NCBI GenBank assembly: GCA_017546705.1 | Contig: JAFYSB010000005.1 | Coordinates: forward strand, 1 to 64,000 | DNA length: 64,000 bases | Source: Paludibacteraceae bacterium | Lineage (GTDB): Bacteria; Bacteroidota; Bacteroidia; Bacteroidales; Paludibacteraceae | Direction of reading: 5' to 3' | Shown here: positions 34,744 through 43,730 of the stretch, piece after piece | Position numbering within the stretch: the first letter of the stretch is position 1 | Layout of the letters: the number at the start of each line of letters is the position of its first letter | The notes under the pieces: generated by a model | Seen by the model: the letters and a program-made list of their open reading frames with translations, nothing else | The model's database searches: none | Told to the model about the DNA's origin: nothing | Position numbers and translations under genes: made by a program

Positions 34744-37101
34744 ATGAAAAAGATTATATTAGCAGTATTATTCGTTGTCTTGCCCTTTGTCTGGGCGGAA
34801 GCTCACGCATGGGGAATCGTACTAGATGACAAAGGCGAGCCACTAGTAGGAGCGAATGTGTATTGGGCAGGAACTAGTGTGGGCGTAGCCACCGACCTAG
34901 ATGGTAGATTTCAGTTAGAGCCTGTCAAGAGTACGAACCTCTTGGTTACCAGCTTTATGGGCTTTCACAACGACACGACTGAAGTGACTGCACACAGCGA
35001 ACTAACCATCGTGTTGGTGAGCAATTTGTTGTTGGAAGAAGTAGATATCGTTGAACGAAAGATGGCTGTTTTACGTTCACGTGTGTCTGCTTTGCAAACC
35101 GAAACCATCACAGGCGAAGCACTTTGTATGGCAGCATGCTGCAACCTCTCGGAGAGTTTCGAAACCAGCGCCAGCGTGGATGTGGCGTACTCCGATGCTG
35201 CTACGGGGGCAAAGCAAATTCGCCTCTTAGGTCTGAGTGGAACATATGTGCAGATGCTTACGGAAAATACCCCTAATATCCGTGGATTGGCACAGGCTTT
35301 TGGTATGGAGTATATCCCTGGCCCTTGGATGGAAGCTATTCTGGTTAGCAAAGGCACATCCTCTGTGCTGAATGGCTATGAGGCTATTGCAGGACAAATC
35401 AATGTGGAGTATCTCAAACCACAAACCCAAGATCCTATCTCGCTCAATGCGATGATCAGCACCGAGACTCATGCCGAGGTCAATGCTACAGGTGGCTGGG
35501 ATATCAATGATATTGTGTCTACGGGTATATTGTTCCACGCCCAAAACATGTCCCTCGAACTAGATCATAACCACGATGGGTTCTTGGATATGCCTAAGAA
35601 TACTAATATCAATTTGCTCAATCGTTGGTATGTCAAAACCGACGATTATACGGGACAATTCCTCGTGCGCGGTCTCTATGATCGCCGTCAAGGTGGACAA
35701 ACCCGAGAGGCTCTCAGTTTATCGCCTTTCGCCTCATCGCCCTACCATATCGACCTCCAGACTTGGCGTGTCGATGGGTTTATGAAGAATGGGTATGTAT
35801 TTAATCATGATTTGGGTACTTCTATTGGTATTATCGCTTCTGCTTCTTATCACAATCAGCAAAATACCTACGGCTTGCGCCAATGGAATGCCGCACAGAC
35901 CAATGCCTATCTGAATGCCATCTTCCAGACATCGTTTGATGACTCGGCTGCTGACCCTTGGGATGATCATCAGCACAAACTATCCGCGGGTCTTAGTGTC
36001 AATTATGATAAGTATGACGAATCTCTTTTGCCTATAACCTTATCGCCTAATAGCCTTATCGCCTCTCAAATGGAACTAACACCAGGTGTGTTTGCCGAAT
36101 ACACTTATACATACAAAGACAAACTCACCTTGCTTGCTGGTATTCGTGAAGATTATTCTACGCGTTATGGCTTCTTTACCACGCCTCGTATGAACTTGCG
36201 CTATGCGCCATTCGAGTGGTGGACACTGCGTGGAAGTATGGGTTTGGGATATCGCACACCTAATGCTATTGCCGACAACGCTGCGTACTTAGCAAGTAAC
36301 CGAATATATTATTTTGGCAATGGGCAACTGGCGATAGGCGATGGGCAATTGGCACAGGAGCGTTCGATGAATACGGGACTTTCCACAGTATTTTATATCC
36401 CAATGGGTAAGCGCGAATTGCAATTGTCGGGTGAATACTACTATACCAAATTCCTAGACGGTGTGATAGCGGATATGGATCGCAGTTTGCAAGGGATTAC
36501 CTTATACAATATGCATGATGTAGAGGGAGCAAAGTACTTTTCTCACAATTGGCAAGTAGAGGCTAGCATGGAGATACTACGCGGATGGACTATGACAGCA
36601 GCCTTCCGTTATACGGATGTGAAGCAGACCACTTTCAATACGGCTACTAACGAGTACCAACTTCGCGAAAAACCTTTGCAAAACAAGTTCAAAGGTATCA
36701 TCACAACAAGCTATCAGACACCACTCAAGACATGGCAGTTTGACCTTACTGCCCAGTTCAATGGCGAAGGTCGTATGCCAGATGGCTTTGCGATACCAGA
36801 AGGAAGCAAGCAATATTTTACCGATGAAAATGGGCAAGTTCATCACAAGTGGTATCCTCAACTCTTAGGTCAGGTTACCAAGTTCTTCCGCACGTGGTCA
36901 ATATATTTGGGTGCGGAGAATATGACCAACTTCACGCAGGATAATCCGATTGTAGGCGAGAGGTTAGAGGCGAAAGGTGAAAAGCATGGCGGATTTGTGA
37001 ATCCACATTCAGCGAACTACGATGCGTCTATGATTTGGGCACCTATCCACGGTTGGAAACTCTACCTCGGTTTCCGTTGGTCACTCGAACGAGAAGAGTG
37101 A
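34744..37101 (+). CDS. TonB-dependent receptor of the feoB-like / HMA cluster
   Basis: The 785-residue outer-membrane receptor has a signal peptide ending near AEA (residue 20), a carboxypeptidase-like domain (about 21-95), and a plug with a distinctive Cys cluster CMAACC (Cys128, 132, 133) and AATGAKQIRLLGLSGTYVQML. The barrel ends ...YLGFRWSLEREE. The Cys cluster and the gene order (FeoB-like permease before, His-rich HMA protein after) point to metal uptake; the metal is unknown. Four segments between conserved barrel strands (for example SLSPFASSPY and GNGQLAIGDGQL) are encoded by GGCGATAAGG-type short repeats. Confidence 0.88.
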   Translation: MKKIILAVLFVVLPFVWAEAHAWGIVLDDKGEPLVGANVYWAGTSVGVATDLDGRFQLEPVKSTNLLVTSFMGFHNDTTEVTAHSELTIVLVSNLLLEEVDIVERKMAVLRSRVSALQTETITGEALCMAACCNLSESFETSASVDVAYSDAATGAKQIRLLGLSGTYVQMLTENTPNIRGLAQAFGMEYIPGPWMEAILVSKGTSSVLNGYEAIAGQINVEYLKPQTQDPISLNAMISTETHAEVNATGGWDINDIVSTGILFHAQNMSLELDHNHDGFLDMPKNTNINLLNRWYVKTDDYTGQFLVRGLYDRRQGGQTREALSLSPFASSPYHIDLQTWRVDGFMKNGYVFNHDLGTSIGIIASASYHNQQNTYGLRQWNAAQTNAYLNAIFQTSFDDSAADPWDDHQHKLSAGLSVNYDKYDESLLPITLSPNSLIASQMELTPGVFAEYTYTYKDKLTLLAGIREDYSTRYGFFTTPRMNLRYAPFEWWTLRGSMGLGYRTPNAIADNAAYLASNRIYYFGNGQLAIGDGQLAQERSMNTGLSTVFYIPMGKRELQLSGEYYYTKFLDGVIADMDRSLQGITLYNMHDVEGAKYFSHNWQVEASMEILRGWTMTAAFRYTDVKQTTFNTATNEYQLREKPLQNKFKGIITTSYQTPLKTWQFDLTAQFNGEGRMPDGFAIPEGSKQYFTDENGQVHHKWYPQLLGQVTKFFRTWSIYLGAENMTNFTQDNPIVGERLEAKGEKHGGFVNPHSANYDASMIWAPIHGWKLYLGFRWSLEREE
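35719..35741. repeat. TATCGCC-type repeat inside the TonB receptor gene, copy 1
   Basis: Three spaced TCGCC units, complementary to the GGCGATAAGGCGAGA repeats at 54460-54489. Translated as LSPFASSP in frame. Confidence 0.75.
36039..36067. repeat. TATCGCC-type repeat inside the TonB receptor gene, copy 2
   Basis: Two CTTATCGCCT blocks 16 bases apart. Translated as TLSPNSLIAS in frame. Confidence 0.78.
36316..36354. repeat. GGCGATGGGCAA-type repeat inside the TonB receptor gene, copy 3
   Basis: Alternating GGGCAACTGGCGATAGGC-like units. Translated as GNGQLAIGDGQLA, a visible peptide duplication. Confidence 0.8.
36955..36984. repeat. GGCGAGAGG-type repeat inside the TonB receptor gene, copy 4
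   Basis: GGCGAGAGG and AGGCGAAAGG units. Translated as GERLEAKGEK between conserved barrel segments. Confidence 0.65.
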
Positions 37102-37111
37102 AAACCATGTT

Positions 37112-37161
37112 GAACTACACTGAACTATTTTGAACGCGGTAAAGCCGCATTGAACTTTATT
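37112..37161. repeat. 10-bp periodic GAACT repeat with small hairpin
   Basis: GAACT recurs at 10-bp steps (GAACTACACT, GAACTATTTT, GAACGCGGTA, one divergent unit, GAACTTTATT). The centre forms a GCGG...CCGC hairpin. It fills the spacer before the HMA gene. Confidence 0.7.
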
Positions 37162-37164
37162 CAT

Positions 37165-37533
37165 ATGAAACGAATTATTTTATTTTTAATGGCGATTATG
37201 CCAATGGCATTTCTGCTCTCTACTGCAGAAGCAAAGCTAAACAAACAAAAAGTAGTGTTGTATGTAGATCTTCATTGTGAAGACTGCTGCAATAAGATTT
37301 TGAAGAATATTCCATTTGATAAGGAATTGAAGAATGGTGTGAAGGATCTTGTTTTTGACTTAGATGCCAAAACGGTGACCGTGACTTACGATGCCAACAA
37401 GACAGATGTTACTGCACTACAAAAAGCATTTGCTAAAATTGGCAAACCTGCAACTACTACAGCTCCTGAGTGCGAACACAAATGCGATGATCACCATCAT
37501 CACGAAGGACATCATCATTCACACACGCACTAA
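37165..37533 (+). CDS. Secreted heavy-metal-associated (HMA) protein with His-rich tail
   Basis: The 122-residue protein starts at MKRIILFLMAIMP (37165) with a signal peptide to about residue 23. An HMA ferredoxin-like fold follows, whose metal site reads LHCEDCC (Cys38, Cys41, Cys42). The last 20 residues hold ten His and two Cys. It likely binds a soft or borderline metal in the periplasm and hands it between the TonB receptor and the FeoB-like permease encoded upstream (inference from order). Its end overlaps the end of the convergent glycosyltransferase gene by 15 bases. Confidence 0.88.
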   Translation: MKRIILFLMAIMPMAFLLSTAEAKLNKQKVVLYVDLHCEDCCNKILKNIPFDKELKNGVKDLVFDLDAKTVTVTYDANKTDVTALQKAFAKIGKPATTTAPECEHKCDDHHHHEGHHHSHTH

Positions 37534-38478
37534 TCGTTGCGCTAGATATTCTTGTTCGCTTTGCCCCGGCGTAGGATGAAGTTCTGCTTTGGAGAGCACA
37601 CCAAGTGCCTCTAAATCCATGATTGTGCTATAACCACTACGTGCAATGATTTTTTGTGCGTTTGTCATAGCTATTACCATTTCTGAATCATTGAGACTTG
37701 GAACTATGGTAATGTTGTTCTTTTGGATTGTTGTTTGGGGTTCAGAAACCTTGCCTCTTACTAATAAAAGAGAATCGGTTGAGATGGAAAAACGATGTAG
37801 GATTTGTTGTTCAAAAATAGTACGTTGTGGTTCAAGACCAGAAAGAATTGCTACTATTGAATAATTATTGATTCTACATCCCATTTGTTTCTTTTCATTG
37901 GCACATAGACTAAATCGTGAAAGTGGACCAATGTATTTAGCACGCTTGTCAAAATGTCCACCATGACTCAAATCCCCTGATAAATTATCTTTGGTATCTT
38001 CATAATCTGGCACCCAAACTTCATCATACCTATTATATACGCGCGCGTGGAGCCAACGTACTAATGGTTGAAATAAAAACAAACGTTTCGGTAAGATAGG
38101 ATATAACTGGTGGGTAATATATACGCAATGTACATCCTTTGAAAAGAAACCAAAACGATTATCCGAAATAACCAAGTCAAATTGCTCTATTGCAAGAGTT
38201 TGACGCAAATAATAATGATCAGCTATCGCAGAACGTAATAAGACAGGAATTGAACGCCAATAAAACTTACGTTGCTTAGCATCCTCGTCATAACACAATT
38301 CTAGTGATGGAAAATTAATAACTCGAAGTTTTGGAAATGTGCGATGGAGTAGCAAAAGACTATCGCCATCACCGCCTAAAACAACTTCATTACCCAGGTC
38401 GAGATATTGGCGAATGATAGGAATACAACGAGTGGCGTGACCGAGTCCCCAATTGAGTGGTGCGATGAGAATTTTCAT
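37519..38478 (-). CDS. Glycosyltransferase, GT28/MurG-like
   Basis: The 319-residue protein begins MKILIAPLNWGLGHATRCIP, the glycine- and His-containing N-terminal loop of GT-B enzymes that act like UDP-sugar transferases. ARSGYSTIMDLEALG near residue 280 resembles the nucleotide-sugar-binding segment. The donor and acceptor are unknown. It is the last gene of the leftward operon and shares an ATGA-type overlap with the radical SAM gene. It converges with the HMA gene, with a 15-base tail overlap. Confidence 0.78.
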   Translation of the reverse strand: MKILIAPLNWGLGHATRCIPIIRQYLDLGNEVVLGGDGDSLLLLHRTFPKLRVINFPSLELCYDEDAKQRKFYWRSIPVLLRSAIADHYYLRQTLAIEQFDLVISDNRFGFFSKDVHCVYITHQLYPILPKRLFLFQPLVRWLHARVYNRYDEVWVPDYEDTKDNLSGDLSHGGHFDKRAKYIGPLSRFSLCANEKKQMGCRINNYSIVAILSGLEPQRTIFEQQILHRFSISTDSLLLVRGKVSEPQTTIQKNNITIVPSLNDSEMVIAMTNAQKIIARSGYSTIMDLEALGVLSKAELHPTPGQSEQEYLAQRLVRV

Positions 38479-39233
38479 ACGCTTACTATCACATCTATTC
38501 CTTTTTCACGCAATGGAATAGCAATTTTCTCCATCGTTTCTGCAGGTATCTTTTCCAATGTTTCCAGCGGTGTAACGCGATCTATCACATAAATCATTAC
38601 TTGCTTAGGGTGCAAGTAATCCACCATTTCATACCATGCTGTTAATTCTTCTGGAGTAGTATTATCTATTGTTTGACCTTGATATTCACCGCGCAAGAAA
38701 CATGTTTGCAGTGTAAAATCACCATCAAATATCGAAAGCCACTGAACAATCTGCTTCACAGTCAATTGTGCATTAACAGGCTTGTCTATCAAACGCATAG
38801 TAGCATCAATAGCAGAATCCAACTTCAATATACGATTATCACACAATCGCAATGCTTCGAACACGTCTGTTCGCCCGAGTTGTGTAGAATTACTTAAAAC
38901 AGACACTTTAGCTTTTGGGCAATATTGATCGCGTAATGCACAAGTATCTTGAATGATTCCTAAAAAATCGGGGTGCAATGTGGGTTCTCCATTACCGCTG
39001 AAAGTGATTACATCTATCGGCTCAACGGCTATAGATAGTTGACTTTCAAGAGCAATACGCACTTCCTCTCGTGTCGGCAAACTCGGATGCGATACAGGTT
39101 GATTCCATCCACACTCACAATAAACGCAATCAAACGTACACAATTTAGCCGTAATCGGCATTAGATTGACACCTAGTGACACACCTAGACGACGCGAACG
39201 AATAGGGCCATATACTATTGAACCAAAAATCAT
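38475..39233 (-). CDS. Radical SAM protein
   Basis: The 252-residue protein has the [4Fe-4S] triad in CTFDCVYCECGW near residue 33 and the glycine-rich SAM-binding segment FSGNGEPTLHPDF near 85. The start GSIVYGPIRSRRLGVSLGVNL fits the radical SAM family related to Fe-S oxidoreductases widespread in Bacteroidales. The substrate is unknown. It follows dnaG by two bases and overlaps the glycosyltransferase by four, so the three genes are co-transcribed. Confidence 0.85.
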   Translation of the reverse strand: MIFGSIVYGPIRSRRLGVSLGVNLMPITAKLCTFDCVYCECGWNQPVSHPSLPTREEVRIALESQLSIAVEPIDVITFSGNGEPTLHPDFLGIIQDTCALRDQYCPKAKVSVLSNSTQLGRTDVFEALRLCDNRILKLDSAIDATMRLIDKPVNAQLTVKQIVQWLSIFDGDFTLQTCFLRGEYQGQTIDNTTPEELTAWYEMVDYLHPKQVMIYVIDRVTPLETLEKIPAETMEKIAIPLREKGIDVIVSV

Positions 39234-39235
39234 AA

Positions 39236-41266
39236 CTATTTTAATATCACTCGATTACCCAAAACCTTGCATAATTGCTGACGAATATCCATCAACATAG
39301 GTTGCTGTTCTAATATCGTACGAATCAGTTCCCAATCATTACGTTTTTGTGCCTCTTTCAACATGGTCTGCATTGAATCTATACGTTCATTGACAATTGT
39401 ATATTTCAATTCCAACAACATGCGTTGTACCAATTCTGGTAAAATATCCAAATCACTTGGTATATCCACTTCTTTCACCACATTCTCCGATACCATTTGT
39501 TTGGAATACATACGACTCAATTCGTATTTATCAGCCAACATATCCACCGCAAACTGAGACACTTCTGCTTTAGGATGATGCTGGAAATATTTAGCTGCCA
39601 CCCAATTCGATTCTTGATAATGAGCAATATATTCGTCTAAAATAAGTTGATGCAACGGATTTTCAATAACAATACTATCTCTCCGTAATTCATTGATAAT
39701 ATATTCACCTGCTCGTATTACTGCCGTGTCAGATTGATATAACGTCTGCTCGCCATAACGAATAATTACCTGCATCAAATTTTCGATATTTTGCTCTTTG
39801 GCAGATTTCACAAGAGATATTTGAACGTCCAGAGTTGGTTCTATTGGTTCCTCAACAGTAATTGTGGCTGAATCGGAAGAAGTATTCTCCTGATTTTTAG
39901 GCAATTGTCTTGATGTTATATTTTTCTTGTGTTGTTCTGCCAAATGTTTTTTGCGCAATTCTATAACCTTCCGTATTAAAATATTTTCGTGAATATTCAG
40001 TGTTGCAGCACAATCCTTAGTATAAATTTGACGTTTGATAATGTCAGGAATTATAGCTATGGATTGCACTATTTGTGTAATCATATCCGCGCGTTTCACT
40101 GGATCATTTCCTGCATCTTCACTCAAAAGTTGAGTCTTGAAACGAATAAAATCTGTCTGGTGACGCTGGATATACTCCAACACTTCCGTCGCATTATGTT
40201 TACGTGCAAAACTGTCTGGATCCTCTCCTTCTGGTAATAATACCACTTTTACATTTACACCTTCTTCCAACATCATGTCTATACCACGCAATGCTGCCTT
40301 GATACCTGCATTATCACCATCATATAGAATCGTTACATTCTCAGTAAAACGATGAATCAATCGCACCTGTGGATAAGTCAAAGCAGTACCTCCAGATGCT
40401 ACTACGTTCTCAATACCCGATTGCACCAATTGAATCACATCTAACTGACCTTCAACCAGATAGCAACAATCTTCACGCTTAATTGACTGTTTTGCTTGAT
40501 AGAAACCATACAGTTCGTGTTTCTTTTCATATAGAATAGAAGTAGGCGAATTGACATATTTTCCTGCCTTATCACTCTGCTTGATTAATCGTCCTGCAAA
40601 GCCTGTCACCTTCCCGCTCACAGAAAAGAATGGAAAGATCACACGCCCACGGAAACGATCGAACAATCGACCTTGTTCATCCTTCAAACATACACCCGTT
40701 CCTATTTGCGTATCTGGATTATTGACTAGATAAGTATCTTGATAACCTGCTTTCTTAGCCTCCTCCCACAACTTAGCTTTTTCTGGAGAGTAACCCAACT
40801 GAAATTTCCTAATAATATCTTCTCGTATTCCTCGTTGGCGAAGATATGCCATTCCAACGGTTATCCCCTCCTGAGTATCATGCAATTGAGATTGAAACCA
40901 CTTATTAGAAAAATCATTCACCACAAACATTGACTCACGATCATCTTGACGTTGCTTCTCTTCTTGTGTCAATTCACGCTCCTCAATGGTAATATGGTAG
41001 CGCTGCGCTAATTGCTTGATCGCTTCAATATACGAACATTGCTCAATCTCCATGATAAAGCCCACAGCATTGCCCGCCTTGCCACAACCAAAACATTTAT
41101 AGATTCCTTTGGATGGCGATACTGTAAAAGATCCCGTTTTTTCGTGATGAAATGGGCATAAACCCAGCAAATTGGCACCTCGTTTTTTTAAGGTGACATA
41201 ACTGCCGACAACATCTTCTACTTTGGCTGCGTCGAAGATTCGATCTATGGTTTCGCGTGGAATCAT
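39236..41266 (-). CDS. dnaG: DNA primase
   Basis: The 676-residue primase has the CHC2-type zinc finger (LCPFHHEKTGSFTVSP...CFGCGKAG, about residues 36-65), the EGYSPEKAKLW-type core, and the TOPRIM segment with VEGQLDVIQLVQSGIENVVASGGTAL near 265 and LYDGDNAGIKAALRG near 312. The C-terminal helicase-binding part is present. It makes RNA primers for replication. In this genome it sits within an envelope-biogenesis operon. Confidence 0.96.
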   Translation of the reverse strand: MIPRETIDRIFDAAKVEDVVGSYVTLKKRGANLLGLCPFHHEKTGSFTVSPSKGIYKCFGCGKAGNAVGFIMEIEQCSYIEAIKQLAQRYHITIEERELTQEEKQRQDDRESMFVVNDFSNKWFQSQLHDTQEGITVGMAYLRQRGIREDIIRKFQLGYSPEKAKLWEEAKKAGYQDTYLVNNPDTQIGTGVCLKDEQGRLFDRFRGRVIFPFFSVSGKVTGFAGRLIKQSDKAGKYVNSPTSILYEKKHELYGFYQAKQSIKREDCCYLVEGQLDVIQLVQSGIENVVASGGTALTYPQVRLIHRFTENVTILYDGDNAGIKAALRGIDMMLEEGVNVKVVLLPEGEDPDSFARKHNATEVLEYIQRHQTDFIRFKTQLLSEDAGNDPVKRADMITQIVQSIAIIPDIIKRQIYTKDCAATLNIHENILIRKVIELRKKHLAEQHKKNITSRQLPKNQENTSSDSATITVEEPIEPTLDVQISLVKSAKEQNIENLMQVIIRYGEQTLYQSDTAVIRAGEYIINELRRDSIVIENPLHQLILDEYIAHYQESNWVAAKYFQHHPKAEVSQFAVDMLADKYELSRMYSKQMVSENVVKEVDIPSDLDILPELVQRMLLELKYTIVNERIDSMQTMLKEAQKRNDWELIRTILEQQPMLMDIRQQLCKVLGNRVILK

Positions 41267-41319
41267 TTTCTTATAGTTTAGAGAAGGTTATAGTTTAATG
41301 ATTTTAATAAGTTTCAGAA

Positions 41320-42021
41320 TTATCTTTCCCAAAAATATATTCCTAATTTAATTTGCCATTGGTCAAATCGACCACGAGTGTTTATATCTTTACCCGCAAA
41401 ACTGATTGATTTATACGGATTTACCAAGCCAAAATCATATCCACCACGCAGGAAATAACGTTCATATTGAAAACCTGCACCTATTCCCCAAGTAACATTC
41501 AATGGTTTGAGGGCAAGATGGTCATTTTTATCCAAGCTATATCGATTGACATCACGATATTCAGTCACATTACCCTTATCATCTTTACGTAAACCTTTTT
41601 CGTTTAGACTCAATCCATATTGTAATGTTGGACCCGTGTATAGAATCAACCATGTGCGTTGAGCTATCTCGAATTTATATTGCCAATCCACAGGAAGTTC
41701 AATTTGATGATAATAACCACGCGAACTAACTTGTGGATAAACCGAAGCAAACTCCGATTTCCAGTCCGTTGAATTCGCTGCAAATGTATAGTTCAATCCC
41801 ATGGAAAATCCAAAACCCTTCACAATCGTTGCATCATACACAAGCCCCACCTTAAAGCCATTATATGGTGTTGGGGTCAATGTCTTTTCCTGACCTACTA
41901 CAGGTTGATTCAATTGTGTGATTGGACGTGCATACCCCAAGTCAACACCTATAAACTGTTGAGCAGATACCAACATGGTAGCTACAATAATTGCCAACGT
42001 TAAAAAAACTATCCTTCTCAT
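41320..42021 (-). CDS. Outer-membrane beta-barrel protein
   Basis: The 233-residue protein has a signal peptide ending SAQ (about residue 21), alternating hydrophobic strands rich in Gly and aromatic residues (GFKVGLVYDATIVKGFGFSMGLNYTF near 55), and a C-terminal strand ending KLGIYFWER. This fits the PorT-like / OmpW-like barrel families of Bacteroidota. The function is unknown. It lies between the OstA-like gene and dnaG. Confidence 0.78.
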   Translation of the reverse strand: MRRIVFLTLAIIVATMLVSAQQFIGVDLGYARPITQLNQPVVGQEKTLTPTPYNGFKVGLVYDATIVKGFGFSMGLNYTFAANSTDWKSEFASVYPQVSSRGYYHQIELPVDWQYKFEIAQRTWLILYTGPTLQYGLSLNEKGLRKDDKGNVTEYRDVNRYSLDKNDHLALKPLNVTWGIGAGFQYERYFLRGGYDFGLVNPYKSISFAGKDINTRGRFDQWQIKLGIYFWER

Positions 42022-42044
42022 TTGTCTATATTATTGTTACTTTT

Positions 42045-43727
42045 TTATTCTTCGTCTTCCTCCTCTTCATCTTCTGCCGATGCGGAAATCGCCGTAGCAT
42101 CTGGACGAGGAGTTCGCTGTGGATGCAAGAAAATATCACCTGGTCGAAGTGGACGCTCTTGCTCCGCCCAGAAGAATGTTGCCAATCGTGTTTCACCCTC
42201 CTCCGTTTGATCCAACGGGATCATCACACCAGTTGTAGCAGTTGTGAACACCACATGGTCCACTTGTCGATTTTCTAAATACAACTTCACAAAACTGCTT
42301 TGTGTCTTATTCACTCCCAAATAACTTCCATCCTCTTCTCTCGGATAGAAAATTGTTTCTGCATTGCCCTGAACATCAACCAAATATACATCACCATCTT
42401 TCACATAGGCAATCATCTCTTTACCCGCTAACTGATTAAATTCTTCTATCCCCTCACGCTTAATGGCTATCGTATTACCTATTCCATGCAAATAGTCAAT
42501 CGTGCCATTTTTCATGTAAATATGGATTGAGTCTGCTGATATTTGATTATCACCATTCCAACAAACAGGATCTCCATACAATGACATGATAGAATCTTTA
42601 CCATGATAACGTACGGAATCACAAACCGACTGCACATCTTCGCGGTAAATACGAACATGATAGTATGCCCTTATCCGTTGATAGGTGGTATCTATCCACA
42701 TCGTATCGGGTTTTTGTGCCTGCCAAACAGAGTCCACGAGGATGCTATCCTTCGGTAGCAATCGATATGTTTGATAGGGTATTTCTTCTGTAAACAACGT
42801 ATCAGCATGCATATAAGAATACATCGTTGAATCCGACCAATCCACCAACATCGCACTATCCGTCACATAGCCATGATTATCATCTTCCCATATCTCGCCT
42901 TTATCTCCATAAAGCGTCATCTGATTGGTAGAATCCACACTCTGCATATTTCCTAACACCTTACCAAAACCGATAAATTTATCGTAATAAATTGTGTCAC
43001 CAGTCAAGGTCATGCCATCGGTATGAATAATCTGCGAACGATCAAGCAACATCGACTTTTCCGTGGATGTATTATACCATCCGTTTTTAGACAAGATTGT
43101 AGTCTCTTTGTCATACACAATCTTCGTAGGACCCACCAAATCTGCTTGATAACTCTCTGTATTATAGCATAATGTATCTGCTGTTAACACAAAATTTGGA
43201 TTGACCAACTTCACATTGTTACGAAATATGGCTTGATTATTATCTGGCGTATATTGTCCCCAACGTGAAGTCAAAGTATTCAAGCTATCTTCAATCATTC
43301 CGCCAGAAAAATAATACGCTATATTGCGTGCACGATCATAGTTCAAACTATCAGTTGTCAAGGTCGTTGCGGCATTGTGTATCAATTTCACACGCTTACG
43401 AAAACGTGCCATCTTGGTATTTCCATTATAATACAACACATCTCCAAAACCCTCAATACTATCTCCTTGCAATAAATGCACATGCCCAAACGCATGCAAC
43501 GAATTTTGCTTTTCGAAGAAATATGCCGAGTCACAATACATCAAGGCAGAATCATGACGAAAACGCACGTCCCCCTTTAATATCTGGACATCAGGCAAAC
43601 GTTGCTCATCAAAAGACAACGTTTCAGAATGTTCCAGAAACACCAACGAAACCTTTGATTCGCCCTGTGCCACCATACACAGCGAAACCACCAATAGCAA
43701 TAATATGTGTACTATCCTGCTTTTCAC
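42045..43727 (-). CDS. OstA/LptA-like envelope protein
   Basis: The 560-residue exported protein contains repeated OstA-type beta units (LKGDVRFRHDSALMYCDSAYFF near 50; GHVHLLQGDSIEGFGDVLYYNG near 80; LTGDTIYYDKFIGFGKVLGN). It probably belongs to the lipopolysaccharide transport bridge or a related envelope system. The last residues are almost all Glu and Asp (SASAEDEEEEDEE), an unusual acidic tail encoded by GAA/GAG-rich low-complexity DNA. It starts three bases after the SurA-like gene ends. Confidence 0.85.
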   Translation of the reverse strand: MKSRIVHILLLLVVSLCMVAQGESKVSLVFLEHSETLSFDEQRLPDVQILKGDVRFRHDSALMYCDSAYFFEKQNSLHAFGHVHLLQGDSIEGFGDVLYYNGNTKMARFRKRVKLIHNAATTLTTDSLNYDRARNIAYYFSGGMIEDSLNTLTSRWGQYTPDNNQAIFRNNVKLVNPNFVLTADTLCYNTESYQADLVGPTKIVYDKETTILSKNGWYNTSTEKSMLLDRSQIIHTDGMTLTGDTIYYDKFIGFGKVLGNMQSVDSTNQMTLYGDKGEIWEDDNHGYVTDSAMLVDWSDSTMYSYMHADTLFTEEIPYQTYRLLPKDSILVDSVWQAQKPDTMWIDTTYQRIRAYYHVRIYREDVQSVCDSVRYHGKDSIMSLYGDPVCWNGDNQISADSIHIYMKNGTIDYLHGIGNTIAIKREGIEEFNQLAGKEMIAYVKDGDVYLVDVQGNAETIFYPREEDGSYLGVNKTQSSFVKLYLENRQVDHVVFTTATTGVMIPLDQTEEGETRLATFFWAEQERPLRPGDIFLHPQRTPRPDATAISASAEDEEEEDEE

Positions 43728-43730
43728 AAA

